Below are positions 55,236-64,000 of a DNA stretch of 64,000 bases, piece by piece. Numbering within the stretch: position 1 is the stretch's first letter; the number at the start of each line of letters is the position of its first letter. The DNA is from Zea mays (lineage: Eukaryota; Streptophyta; Magnoliopsida; Poales; Poaceae). The notes below the pieces were generated by a model, which searched no databases, was not told the DNA's origin, and saw nothing but the letters and a program-made list of their open reading frames with translations. The DNA lies in assembly GCF_902167145.1 (NCBI RefSeq), contig NC_050097.1, positions 43,136,095 to 43,200,094 on the forward strand, in the 5' to 3' direction. Both the position numbers and the translations under genes were made by a program.

Positions 55236-55726
55236 CTCAGCCGACGATCTCCGCCTTGTCCGACCCGGGGGCTCGGACTCGACCTCGACCTTGGAAGACA
55301 GACTCGACCTCGACCTTGGAGGAGCCTCCACCTCGCCAAACCTAGGGCACAGACCGACCACGTCAACAGGAGGCGCCATCATTACCCTACCCCGAGCTGA
55401 CTCAGGCTACGGGGAACAAGACCGGCGTCCCATCTGGCTCGCTCCACTATACGAGTAATGATGGTGCCCCGCACGCTCTATGACGACGGCGGCTCTCAGC
55501 CCCCTTACGGAAGCAAGAGGACGTCAGCAAGGACTCGACAGCCCCGACAGCTGTCCTTCCGCCAGGCTCTAGCGCTCCTCCGACGGCCACGACACCACAC
55601 GAACTGTGTGCCAAAACCTCTCTGGCTGCCACGATGGCATGTACTTAGGGCGCTAGCTCTCCTCCGCTAGACACGTTAGCACACTGCTACACCCTCCATT
55701 GTACACCTGGATCCTCTCCTTGTGCC

Positions 55727-55734
55727 TATAAAAG
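55727..55734 (+). promoter_or_regulatory. TATA box of Huck copy 2 LTR
   Basis: TATAAAAG, followed by GGAGGTCCAGGGCCC; the likely core promoter. Confidence 0.8.
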
Positions 55735-56028
55735 GGAGGTCCAGGGCCCTCTTACAGAGGGTTGGCCGCGCGGAGAAGGACGGGACGGCGCTCGCGCAAG
55801 GCCGCTCGCTCCCTCCCACGTGGACGCTTGTAACCCCCTACTGCAAGCGCACCCGACCTGGGCGTGGGGCTAACACGAAGGCCGCGGGTTCCACCTCCCA
55901 CGCCTGTCTCCCTCCGGCTGCTCTCCCCCCTTCGCGTTCCACCTCGCGCCGACCCATCTGGGCTGGGGCACGCGGCGACAATTCACTTGTCGGTCCAGGG
56001 ACCCCCTGGGTTTCGAAACACCGACAGT

Positions 56029-56046
56029 TGGCGCGCCAGGTAGGGG
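56029..56046 (+). promoter_or_regulatory. Huck copy 2 primer-binding site
   Basis: TGGCGCGCCAGGTAGGGG begins 2 bp inside the LTR end. Confidence 0.85.
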
Positions 56047-56086
56047 CCTGCTGCGTGTTGACGAACAGCTTCCCGTCAAGCTCCAG

Positions 56087-59000
56087 ATGGGCAGTCTCCA
56101 GCAACCTCTCCATCCTGGGACGGTGCTCTGTTTCGGGAGTCTTGAGTTCATGTCCCTCGACAGCAGCTACGACATGATACTCCTTCCCCCGCCGCGCGAC
56201 AGCGACAATGGCGGTCGACAACCCGCCCGCCGGTGGGGAAATCGACGACGCCTTCCCCACGTGGTGGAAGGACGACATTCGGGCTTGTCCCGTCCCCTCC
56301 CCCGCTGACGGAGGAGGAGGCGGGGCAACCAAGACCAAGCAGGAGGCGGCACCTCATTGGCTGTCGAGCGAGTCGACGACGTCGGCGCCCCAACGGAGAG
56401 CGCGTCGGGCATCGGCCTCACGTCTGAGACAAAGACGAGCGCCGTCTCCCCGCAACACACCAACCTCAAGCAAACGGACGACGCCAGCATGCTCGCGAAG
56501 GACTTGCTAGGCGTCACCCTCATACCTGAGACGACGGTGCAGTCAGTCCCTGACGTGACTTCGTCACCGCCCGTCGACCAAAAGGTACCGACCGATTCCC
56601 ATCTCGCGCCTTTTGGATTCGGCCTCGACCTGCCAAGCAACTCCGCTTCGGTGGACATTCTCATAGAGGCGAGTCCAAACCCTCTGGGGTATCGTGTGCG
56701 GTCACCCTGGGACCGGCTGACGGCCGTCTCGACCTACGGGCCCTCGGGGTCCGAGGAGGATGGCGAGCCCGACCTCTGTTGGGATTTCTCCGGACTTGGT
56801 AACCCCAGTGCCGTGCGGGACTTCATGACCGCATGCGACTACTGCCTTTTCGACTGTTCCGACGGTAGCCGCAGCCTCAGCGACGAGGACTGCGGTCCAA
56901 GTCGCGAATGTTTCCACGTCGATCTAGGGGGTCCCGGCGAAGGCAACCATCTTGGTATACCGGAGAACGGTGATCCCCCTAGGCCCGTGCCTCGCGTCGA
57001 CATCCTTCGGGAGCTAGATGTGGTCTCCGTCCCGGCAGGGGGTCATGACCCACAGCTCGATCAAATCCGCGAGATGCAGGCCAGGCTCGATGAGGGAGCA
57101 GGAACACTTGAGCCGATCCGCCGGGACATCGGGCAGGAATGGGCGGGCCAACCTCCGGCCGGAGAAGCGCGTCATCTCCCCCAGGGCATCCAGCACCGCA
57201 TCGCCGACGACGTCAGGGTAAGGCCGCCACCGGTTTCCAGTGGAGTCGGCCAGAACCTGGCTGCAGCGGCAATGCTTCTCCGCGCGATGCCGGAGCCATC
57301 AACCACCAAGGGGCGACGTATCCAGGGAGAGCTCAAGAATCTCCTGGAGGACGCCGCGGTCCGACGGGCCGAAAGCTCCGCCTCCCGAAGGCAGGGGTAC
57401 CCCTCGAAACATCACGCCGCGACTTCCCAATTCATGCGGGAAGCCTCGGTCCACACCGGGCGCACGCGCAACACAGCGCCTGCGGCCCTGGGTCGCCTCG
57501 GCAACGAGCACCATCACTGCAGCCGTCGGGCCCACCTCGACGAGAGGGTGCGCCAAGGCTACCACCCCAGGCGTGGGGGACGCTACGACAGTGGGGAGGA
57601 TCGGAGTCCTTCGCCTGAACCACCCGGTCCGCAGGCTTTCAGCCGCACCATACGACGGGCGCCGTTCCCGACCCGGTAACGAACCCCGACTACTATCACA
57701 AAGTACTCGGGGGAGACGAGACCGGAACTGTGGCTCACGGACTATCGGCTGGCCTGCCAACTGGGTGGAACGGACGATGATAATCTCATCATCCGCAACC
57801 TCCCCCTGTTCCTCTCCGACACCGCTCAAGCCTGGCTGGAGCACCTGCCTCTGGGGCAGATCTCCAACTGGGACGACCTGGTCCAAGCCTTCACCGGCAA
57901 TTTCCAAGGCACGTACGTGTGCCTTGGAAACTCCTGGCATCTCCGAAGCTGCCACCAGCAGCCGGGAGAATCTCTCTGAGACTACATCCGGCGATTCTCG
58001 AAGCAGCGCACCGAGCTACCCAACGTCACCGATTCGGAAGTCATCAGCGCGTTCCTCGCCGGCACCACCTGCCGTGACCTGGTGAGCAAGCTGGGTCGCA
58101 AGACCCCCACTAGGGCGAGCGAGCTGATGGACATAACCACCAAGTTCGCCTCTGGCCAGGAGGCGGTTGAGGCCATCTTCCGGAAGGACAAGCAGCCCCA
58201 GGGCCGCCCACCGGAAGATGTCCTCGAGGCGTCAACTCAGCGCGGCACCAAGAAGAAAGGCAAGAAGAAGTCGCAAGCGAAACGCGACGCCGCTGACGCG
58301 GACCTTGTCGCCGCCGCCGAGTACAAGAACCCTCGGAAACCTCCCGGAGGTGCCAACCTCTTCGACAAGATGCTCAAGAAGCTGTGCCCCTATCATCAGG
58401 GGCCCGTCAAGCACACCCTTGAGGAGTGTGCCATGCTTCGACACCACTTTCACAAGGCCGGGCCACCCGCGGAGGGTGGCAAGGCTCTCAACGACGCTAA
58501 GAAGGAAGATCACAAGGCAGGAGAGTTCCCCGAGGTCCACGACTGCTTCATGATCTATGGTGGGCAAGTGGCAAACGCCTCGGCTCGGCACCGCAAGCAA
58601 GAGCGTCGGGAGATCTACTCGGTAAAGGTGGCGGCGCCAGTCTACCTAGACTGGTCCGACAAGCCCATCACCTTCGACCAGGCCGACCATCCCGACCATG
58701 TGCCGAGCCCAGGGAAATACCCGCTCGTTGTCGAACCCATCATCGACAACGTCAGGCTCACTAAGGTCCTCATGGACGGAGGCAACAGCCTCAACATCAT
58801 CTACGCCGAGACCCTCGGGCTCCTGCGGATCGATCTGTCCTCGATCCGGACGAGCGCTGCGCCTTTCCACGGGATCATCCCCGGGAAGCGCGTCCAACCC
58901 CTCGGACAACTCGATCTACCCGTCTGCTTTGGGACGCCCTCCAACTTTCCAAGGGAGACACTCACGTTCGAAGTGGTCGGGTTTCGAGGAACCTACCATG

Positions 59001-59335
59001 CAGTGTTGGGGAGGCCATGCTACGCTAAGCTCATGGCCATCCCCAACTACACCTACCTCAAGCTCAAGATGTCGGGCCCCAACGGGGTAATCACCGTCGG
59101 GCCCACGTACCGACACGTGTACGAATGCGACGTGGAGTGCGTGGAGTACGCTGAGGCCCTCGCTAAGTCCGAGGCCCTCATCGCCGACCTGGAGAACCTC
59201 TCTAGGGAAGCGCCAGACGTGAAGCGCCACGCCGGCAACTTCGAGCCAGCGGAGACGGTTAAGGCCGTCCCTCTCGACCCCTGCAACGACGCCTCCAAGC
59301 AGATCCGGATCGGCTCCGAGCTTGACCCCAAATAG
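56087..59335 (+). pseudogene. Huck copy 2 gag-protease, three internal stops
   Basis: A single frame runs from MGSLQQPLHPGTVL to UAG 59333-59335. Internal stops are TGA 56306, TAA 57677 (where copy 1 has Phe) and TGA 57977 (Arg in copy 1). The capsid domain is at about 57700-58110 (ITKYSGETRPELWLTDYRLA). A Lys-rich stretch follows, then CPYHQGPVKHTLEEC near 58386 and the protease near 58770 (KVLMDGGNSLNIIY, with GGN where copy 1 has GGS) and HAVLGRPCYAKLMA. The alternative ATG at 56208 opens a short frame that does not continue into the capsid domain, so I keep 56087 as the start. Confidence 0.88.
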
Positions 59336-62300
59336 GAAGCAGTGCTCGTCGACTTTCTCCGCGCAAACGCCGACGTTTTCGCGTGGAGTCCCTCGGACAT
59401 GCCCGGCATACCGAGGGAAGTCGCCGAGCACTCGCTGGATATCTGAGCTGGAGCCCGACCCGTGAAGCAGCCTCTACGCCGATTCGACTAAGAAAAGCGC
59501 AGAGCCATAGGCGAGGAGATCCACAAGCTAATGGCGGCAGGGTTCATCAAAGAGGTATTCCATCCCGAATGGCTTGCCAACCCTGTGCTTGTGAGAAAGA
59601 AAGGGGGGAAATGGCGGATGTGTGTAGACTACACTAGTCTAAACAAAGCATGTCCAAAAGTTCCCTACCCTCTGCCTCGCATCGATCAAATCGTGGATTC
59701 TACTGCTGGGTGCGAAACCCTGTCCTTCCTCGATGCCTACTCAGGGTATCACCAGATCAGGATGAAAGAGTCCGACCAGCTCGCGACTTCTTTCATCACA
59801 CCCTTCGGCATGTACTGCTATGTTACCATGTCGTTTGGTTTGAGGAATGCGGGTGCAACGTACCAGCGATGCATGAACCATGTGTTCGGCGAACACATCG
59901 ACCGAACGGTCGAGGCCAACGTCGATGACATCGTAGTCAAGACGAGGAAAGCCTCCGACCTCCTTTCCGACCTTGAAGTGACATTCCGATGTCTCAAGGC
60001 GAAAGGCGTGAAGCTCAATCCCGAAAAGTGTGTCTTCGGGGTCCCCCGAGGCATGCTCTTGGGGTTCATCGTCTCCGAGCGGGGCATCGAGGCCAACCCG
60101 GAGAAGATCGCGGCCATCACCAGCATGGGGCCCATCAAGGACTTGAAAGGCGTACAGAGGGTCATGGGATGCCTCGCGGCTCTGAGCCGTTTCATGTCGC
60201 GCCTCGGCGAAAGAGGCCTGCCTCTGTACCGCCTCTTAAGGAAGGCCGAGTGCTTCACTTGGACCCCCGAGGCCGAGGAAGCCCTCGGGAACCTGAAGGC
60301 GCTCCTCACGAACGCGCCCATCTTGGTGCCTTCCGCTGCCGGAGAAGCCCTCTTGATCTACGTCGCCGCGACCACTCAGGTGGTTAGCGCCGCGATTGTG
60401 GTTGAGAGACGAGAAGAGGGGCATGCATTGCCCGTCCAGAGGCCAGTCTACTTCATCAGTGAGGTACTGTCCGAGACCAAGATCCGCTACCCACAAATTC
60501 AGAAGCTGCTGTACGCGGTGATCCTGACGCGGCGGAAGTTGCGACACTACTTCGAGTCTCATCCGGTAACTGTGGTGTCATCCTTCCCCCTGGGGGAGAT
60601 CATCCAGTCCCGAGAGGCCTCAGGTAGAATTGCAAAGAGGGCGGTGGAGATCATGGGCGAGATGATCTCGTTCGCCCCTCGGAAAGCCATCAAGTCCCAG
60701 GTCTTGGCGGACTTCGTGGCCGAATGGGTCGACACCCAGCTCCCAACAGCTCCGATCCAACCGGAACTCTGGACCATGTTTTTCGACGGGTCGCTGATGA
60801 AGACGGGGGCTGGCACGGGCCTGCTCTTCATCTCGCCCCTCGGGAAGCACCTACGCTACGTGCTACGCCTCCACTTCCCGGCGTCCAACAACGTGGCCGA
60901 GTACGAGGCTCTGGTAAACGGGTTGCGAATCGCCATCGAGCTAGGGGTCCGACGCCTCGACGCTCGCGGTGACTCGCAGCTCGTCATCGACCAAGTCATG
61001 AAGAACTCCCACTGCCGCGACCCGAAGATGGAAGCCTACTGCGATGAGGTTCGGCGCCTGGAAGACAAGTTCTACGGGCTCGAGCTCAACCACATCGCCC
61101 GACGCTACAACGAGACTGCGGATGAGCTGGCTAAAATAGCCTCGGGGCGAACAACGGTTCCCCCGGACGTATTCTCCCGAGACCTGCATCAACCCTCTAT
61201 CAAGACCGACGACACGCACGAGCCCGAAAAGGCCTTGGCCGAGCCCAAAAAGGCCTCGGCCCAGCCCGAGGCACCCTCGGCTCAGTCCGAGGTACCCTCG
61301 TCTCGGCCCGAGGCACCCTCGGCTCAATCCGAGGCACCCTCGGCTCGGCCTGAGGTACCCTCGGCCCCCGAGGGTGAGGCACTGCGCATCGAGGAGGGGC
61401 GAAGCGGGGTCACTCCTAATCAAAACTAGCAGACCCCGTACCTGCAATATCTCCACCAAGGAGAGCTACCCCTCGACCAAGCCGAAGCTTGGCGGTTGGC
61501 TCGGCGCGACAAGTCGTTCGTCTTGCTGGGAGATGGGAAGGAGCTCTACTACCGCAGCCCCTCGGGCATCCTCCAGCGATGCATTTCCATCACCGAAGGT
61601 CAGGAGCTCTTACAAGAGATACACTCGGGGGCTTGCGGCCGTCACGCAGCACCTCGAGCCCTTGTTGGAAACGCCTTCCGACAAGGTTTCTACTGGCCGA
61701 CGGCGGTGGCCGACGCCACTAAAATTGTCCGCACCTGCGAAGGGTGTCAGTTCTACGCGAGGCAGACCCACCTGCCCGCTCAGGCTCTGCAGACCATACC
61801 CATCACCTGGCCGTTTGCTGTGTGGGGTCTGGACCTCGTCGGCCCCTTGCAGAAGGCACCCGGGGGCTACACGCACCTGTTGGTCGCCATCGACAAATTC
61901 TCCAAGTGGATCGAGGTCCGACCCCTAAACAGCATCAGGTCCGAGCAGGCGGTGGCCTTCTTCACCAACATCATCCATCGCTTTGGGGTCCCGAACTCCA
62001 TCATCACCGACAACGGCACCCAGTTCACCGGCAGAAAGTTCCTGGACTTCTACGAGAATCACCACATCCGGGTGGACTGGGCCGCCGTGGCTCACCCCAT
62101 GACGAATGGGCAAGTAGAGCGTGCTAACGGCATGATCCAGCAAGGGCTCAAGCCGCGGATCTACAACGACCTCAACAAGTTCGGCAAGCGGTGGATGAAG
62201 GAGCTCCCCTCGCTGGTCTGGAGTCTAAGGACAACGCCGAGCCGAGCCACGGGCTTCACACTGTTCTTTCTAGTCTATGGGGCCGAGGCCATCTTGCCCA

Positions 62301-62668
62301 CAGACTTAGAATACGGTTCCCCGAGGACGAGGGCCTACGCCGACCAAAGCAATCAAGCTAATCGAGAAGACTCACTGGACCAGCTGGAAGAGGCTCGGGA
62401 CATGGCCTTACTACACTCGGTGCGGTACCAGCAGTCCCTGTGACGCTACCACGCCCGAGGGGTTCGGTCCCGAGACCTCCAGGTGGGCGACCTGGTGCTT
62501 CGGCTGCGACAAGACGCCCGAGGGCGGCACAAACTCACGCCTCCCTGGGAAGGGCCGTTCGTCGTCGCCAAGGTTCTGAAGCCCGGAACATACAAGCTGG
62601 CCAACAATCAAGGCGAGGTCTACAGCAACGCTTGGAACATCCAACAGCTACGTCGCTTCTACCCTTAA
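59336..62668 (+). pseudogene. Huck copy 2 pol: RT, RNase H, integrase
   Basis: It is in frame with gag-protease. Stops lie at 59444, 59489, 61427 and 62441. RT: LANPVLVRKKGGKWRMCVDY, SFLDAYSGYHQI, MSFGLRNAGATY, ANVDDIVVK, where Tyr of the YVDD box has become Asn, which should damage the RT. RNase H: MFFDGSLMKTGAG, NNVAEYEALVNGL, DARGDSQLV. Next is a spacer of PSAQ/PSARPEA-type repeats (about 61210-61380), then integrase with CEGCQFYARQTH, GLDLVG, SIITDNGTQF, GQVERANGM, and a C-terminal domain (VGDLVLRLRQDARGRHKL) ending NIQQLRRFYP. The 632-codon RT-RNaseH stretch (59531-61429) is open. Confidence 0.89.
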
Positions 62669-63324
62669 GATGCTTCCAAGTTATTCGTACACCCCGTTCA
62701 CACACAAAGTCTGGTCGTCAAGGAAGGGTCAGCCTTGCCTCGGCAAAGCCTGACCCTCCCTCGGGGGCTAGAAGGGGGGAACCCCCTCTGCGTCGAATTT
62801 TTCCTCAAAAAAAAGAAAAAAATCTTTTCTGCCAGAATGCCTTTCGTGCTTTTCGACTACTTCGAAAGTGGATCCTGAAAACGACGGAGTACACGTAAGC
62901 AGCCAAGGCTGACCGAGCCGAGGGACTCCTACGCCTCCGGGATACGGATACCTCACTCATCACCTTCTGCGATAAGTAACTCGCGCTCGGATAAGTGATT
63001 CCGCGGACCGAACAAGTCTTCACGCTCGAAAGCTCCTCTGCCGGAACGATTTTTCGGGCCTTCTCGACTGCGTCGGTGACAGAACCCTATGGACGAGTAA
63101 GAGTTGGCGTAAGCGGCAAGGCCGACCGAGCCGAGGGATTCCTACGCCTCCGGGATACGGATACCTCACTCATCACCTTCCGTGAAAAGCAACTCTCGCC
63201 CGCACAAACAATTCTGTTACCGACAAATAAGTCCGAATACTCGAAACAAGAGGAAAAGAAACGCAGCTTCACAACATGACGACAGTGTCTTTGGGCCTCG
63301 GCGGCCGCAGAAAACATACACACA
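62669..63324. other. Huck copy 2 spacer with direct repeats
   Basis: This non-coding stretch follows the pol stop. It includes an A-rich run (62807-62821) and two of three copies of a 60-bp direct repeat (62908-62967 and 63121-63180); the third lies at 63781-63840. In Huck copy 1 the corresponding spacer (35613-36074) has only one copy. Confidence 0.75.
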
Positions 63325-63840
63325 CTACAAGACAACCCGATCCTGCAGGCTCAGACGTCGACAGTTGAAGGGGGCAGCAGCACCCTCGGCGTCAACTACA
63401 CCTTCGGCGGAGTCTGACCTAGCCTCGGACGGCGACGCGGTCAGAGGATCTCCACTCTGAAGGACCACATCAGCACCACACCCGGGCCATCGCCGCCAGG
63501 GTCTTCTCCAGGGATCCGGCTCGAGCAGACGGCTCGGCCGGCCACCCCGAGGCCTCGGCCAGCTGTCCCCCGAAGACATCAGCTCAGCTTGTGGCCTCGG
63601 CAACTCAACTCCGGCGTCGGTCCCGCCAGTGGACGACCCGGCCAGGCTCTGGCCGACCAAGTCTTCTTTTCGAGCCAACTCTGCCTCTGTCCGTGCTGAC
63701 ATCGCAACCTCCGGCTTCGGCTCATTGAAGAGCGGCCGAGGGGTTCCTTTAACTAAGCAAGAGAAGCCTCGGACAGCAAGGCCAACCGAGTCGAGGGACT
63801 CCTACGCCTCCAGGATACGGATACCTCACTCGTCACCTTC
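62908..63840 (+). repeat. Three dispersed copies of a 60-bp direct repeat
   Basis: Copies at 62908-62967, 63121-63180 and 63781-63840 share CTCCTACGCCTCCGGGATAC and ATACCTCACTCATCACCTTC, with one or a few differences each. They are 213 and 660 bp apart, so the duplicated units are longer than the conserved core. Confidence 0.88.
63325..63702 (-). pseudogene. Antisense gene tail of Huck copy 2
   Basis: A minus-strand frame ends GADVVLQSGDPLTASPSEARS...DAEGAAAPF, which aligns with the C-terminal end of the antisense gene of Huck copy 1 (TFEAEILPPAPSSEAGADFAEGG...EGAPP). Similarity is clear only over the last 80 or so residues. Upstream (63550-63702) the frame is open but I cannot match it, and a third copy of the spacer repeat follows at 63781. 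The arrangement around the end therefore differs from copy 1, either by duplication or by divergence. Confidence 0.55.
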
Positions 63841-64000
63841 GCACGAGGCGACTCACGCTTGGTGAAGCGGTTCAGATAGTCGACAGGCGAGTCTTAGTGC
63901 TCGAAATGAAGGAAAAACACGGCTCCGTGCCGAAGGTACATACATGTTCAGGCCCCGACAGCCACAATGAACAAAAGACCGACACACAAGGTGCCATTAC
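63703..64000. other. Huck copy 2 internal sequence, unresolved
   Basis: It contains the third direct-repeat copy and GC-rich sequence without a supported gene; the window ends here. Confidence 0.5.

Larger units (their letters stand above)
54410..56026 (+). repeat. Huck copy 2 5' LTR (1617 bp)
   Basis: TGTCGGGGACCATAATTAGG start and AAACACCGACA end. It has a 57-bp array of about six units (54905-55235) and TATAAAAG at 55727-55734. It matches the LTRs of copy 1 throughout. Confidence 0.93.
54410..64000 (+). mobile_element. Huck copy 2, plus strand, 3' end outside window
   Basis: 5' LTR 54410-56026, primer site 56029-56046, gag-protease 56087-59335, UAG, pol 59336-62668, then a repeat-rich spacer and the tail of the antisense gene (63325-63702, minus strand). 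The remaining antisense gene and the 3' LTR would lie to the right. TTAAC (54405-54409) is the predicted target duplication. Coding damage is by stop codons only, with no frameshift from gag start to pol end. Confidence 0.88.

Overview
The window is a heterochromatin-like block of nested transposable elements from a large grass genome, most likely maize (Zea mays) or a close relative. The reasons are: Sirevirus-type Copia LTRs packed with the CACCGGACAGTCCGGTG palindrome, two copies of a Ty3/Gypsy element whose LTR start (TGTCGGGGACCATAATTAGG) I recall as the maize Huck family, long Tekay/Del-type LTRs, and no host gene that I can support. The Huck assignment is from memory. Almost every base belongs to an element, an LTR or a MITE. 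The exceptions are short AT-rich stretches at 18390-18632, 44618-44780, 46324-46570 and 46900-48048.

Left nest (1-18389). A plus-strand Tat-lineage Gypsy element (Gypsy-A), of which only the 3' part and 3' LTR are visible (14378-18389), was entered by a minus-strand Sirevirus-like Copia element (Copia-2; LTR 13036-14377). Copia-2 was later split twice. A minus-strand Gypsy element (Gypsy-B copy 1, 6569-12070) sits in its gag, and a close relative of itself (Copia-1, 1-5176, minus strand, running off the left edge) sits further along the same gag.

Middle nest (18633-44617). A MITE of about 275 bp was split by a Copia solo LTR (18703-44407, TSD ATTAC). That solo LTR was split by a minus-orientation Tekay-like solo LTR (19693-28173, TSD GAAAA) and by a complete minus-strand Huck (29275-44197, TSD CCCTT). 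The Tekay-like LTR was itself split by a second, plus-orientation Tekay-like solo LTR (20276-24168, TSD TGACY) and by a hAT-like element (24376-25188, TSD TGCAGGAA). Target duplications and, at one level, a matching uninterrupted homologue support this order.

Right part (44618-64000). There is a Copia LTR fragment, a decayed Gypsy LTR, a MITE-like element, and then Gypsy-B copy 2 on the plus strand (48049-54409). Its integrase is cut by a plus-strand Huck (54410 to beyond 64000).

Coding content is retrotransposon gag, protease, reverse transcriptase, RNase H and integrase, damaged mainly by nonsense changes. Two features stand out. First, in all four Gypsy copies of two families the gag-protease and RT-RNaseH-integrase parts lie in one frame, separated by a single UAG in an identical AAAUAGGAAG context; this points to programmed readthrough. 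Second, Huck and Gypsy-A both carry an extra gene on the opposite strand between integrase and 3' LTR. In Huck copy 1 it is a five-exon gene with four GT-AG introns and its own TATA box.
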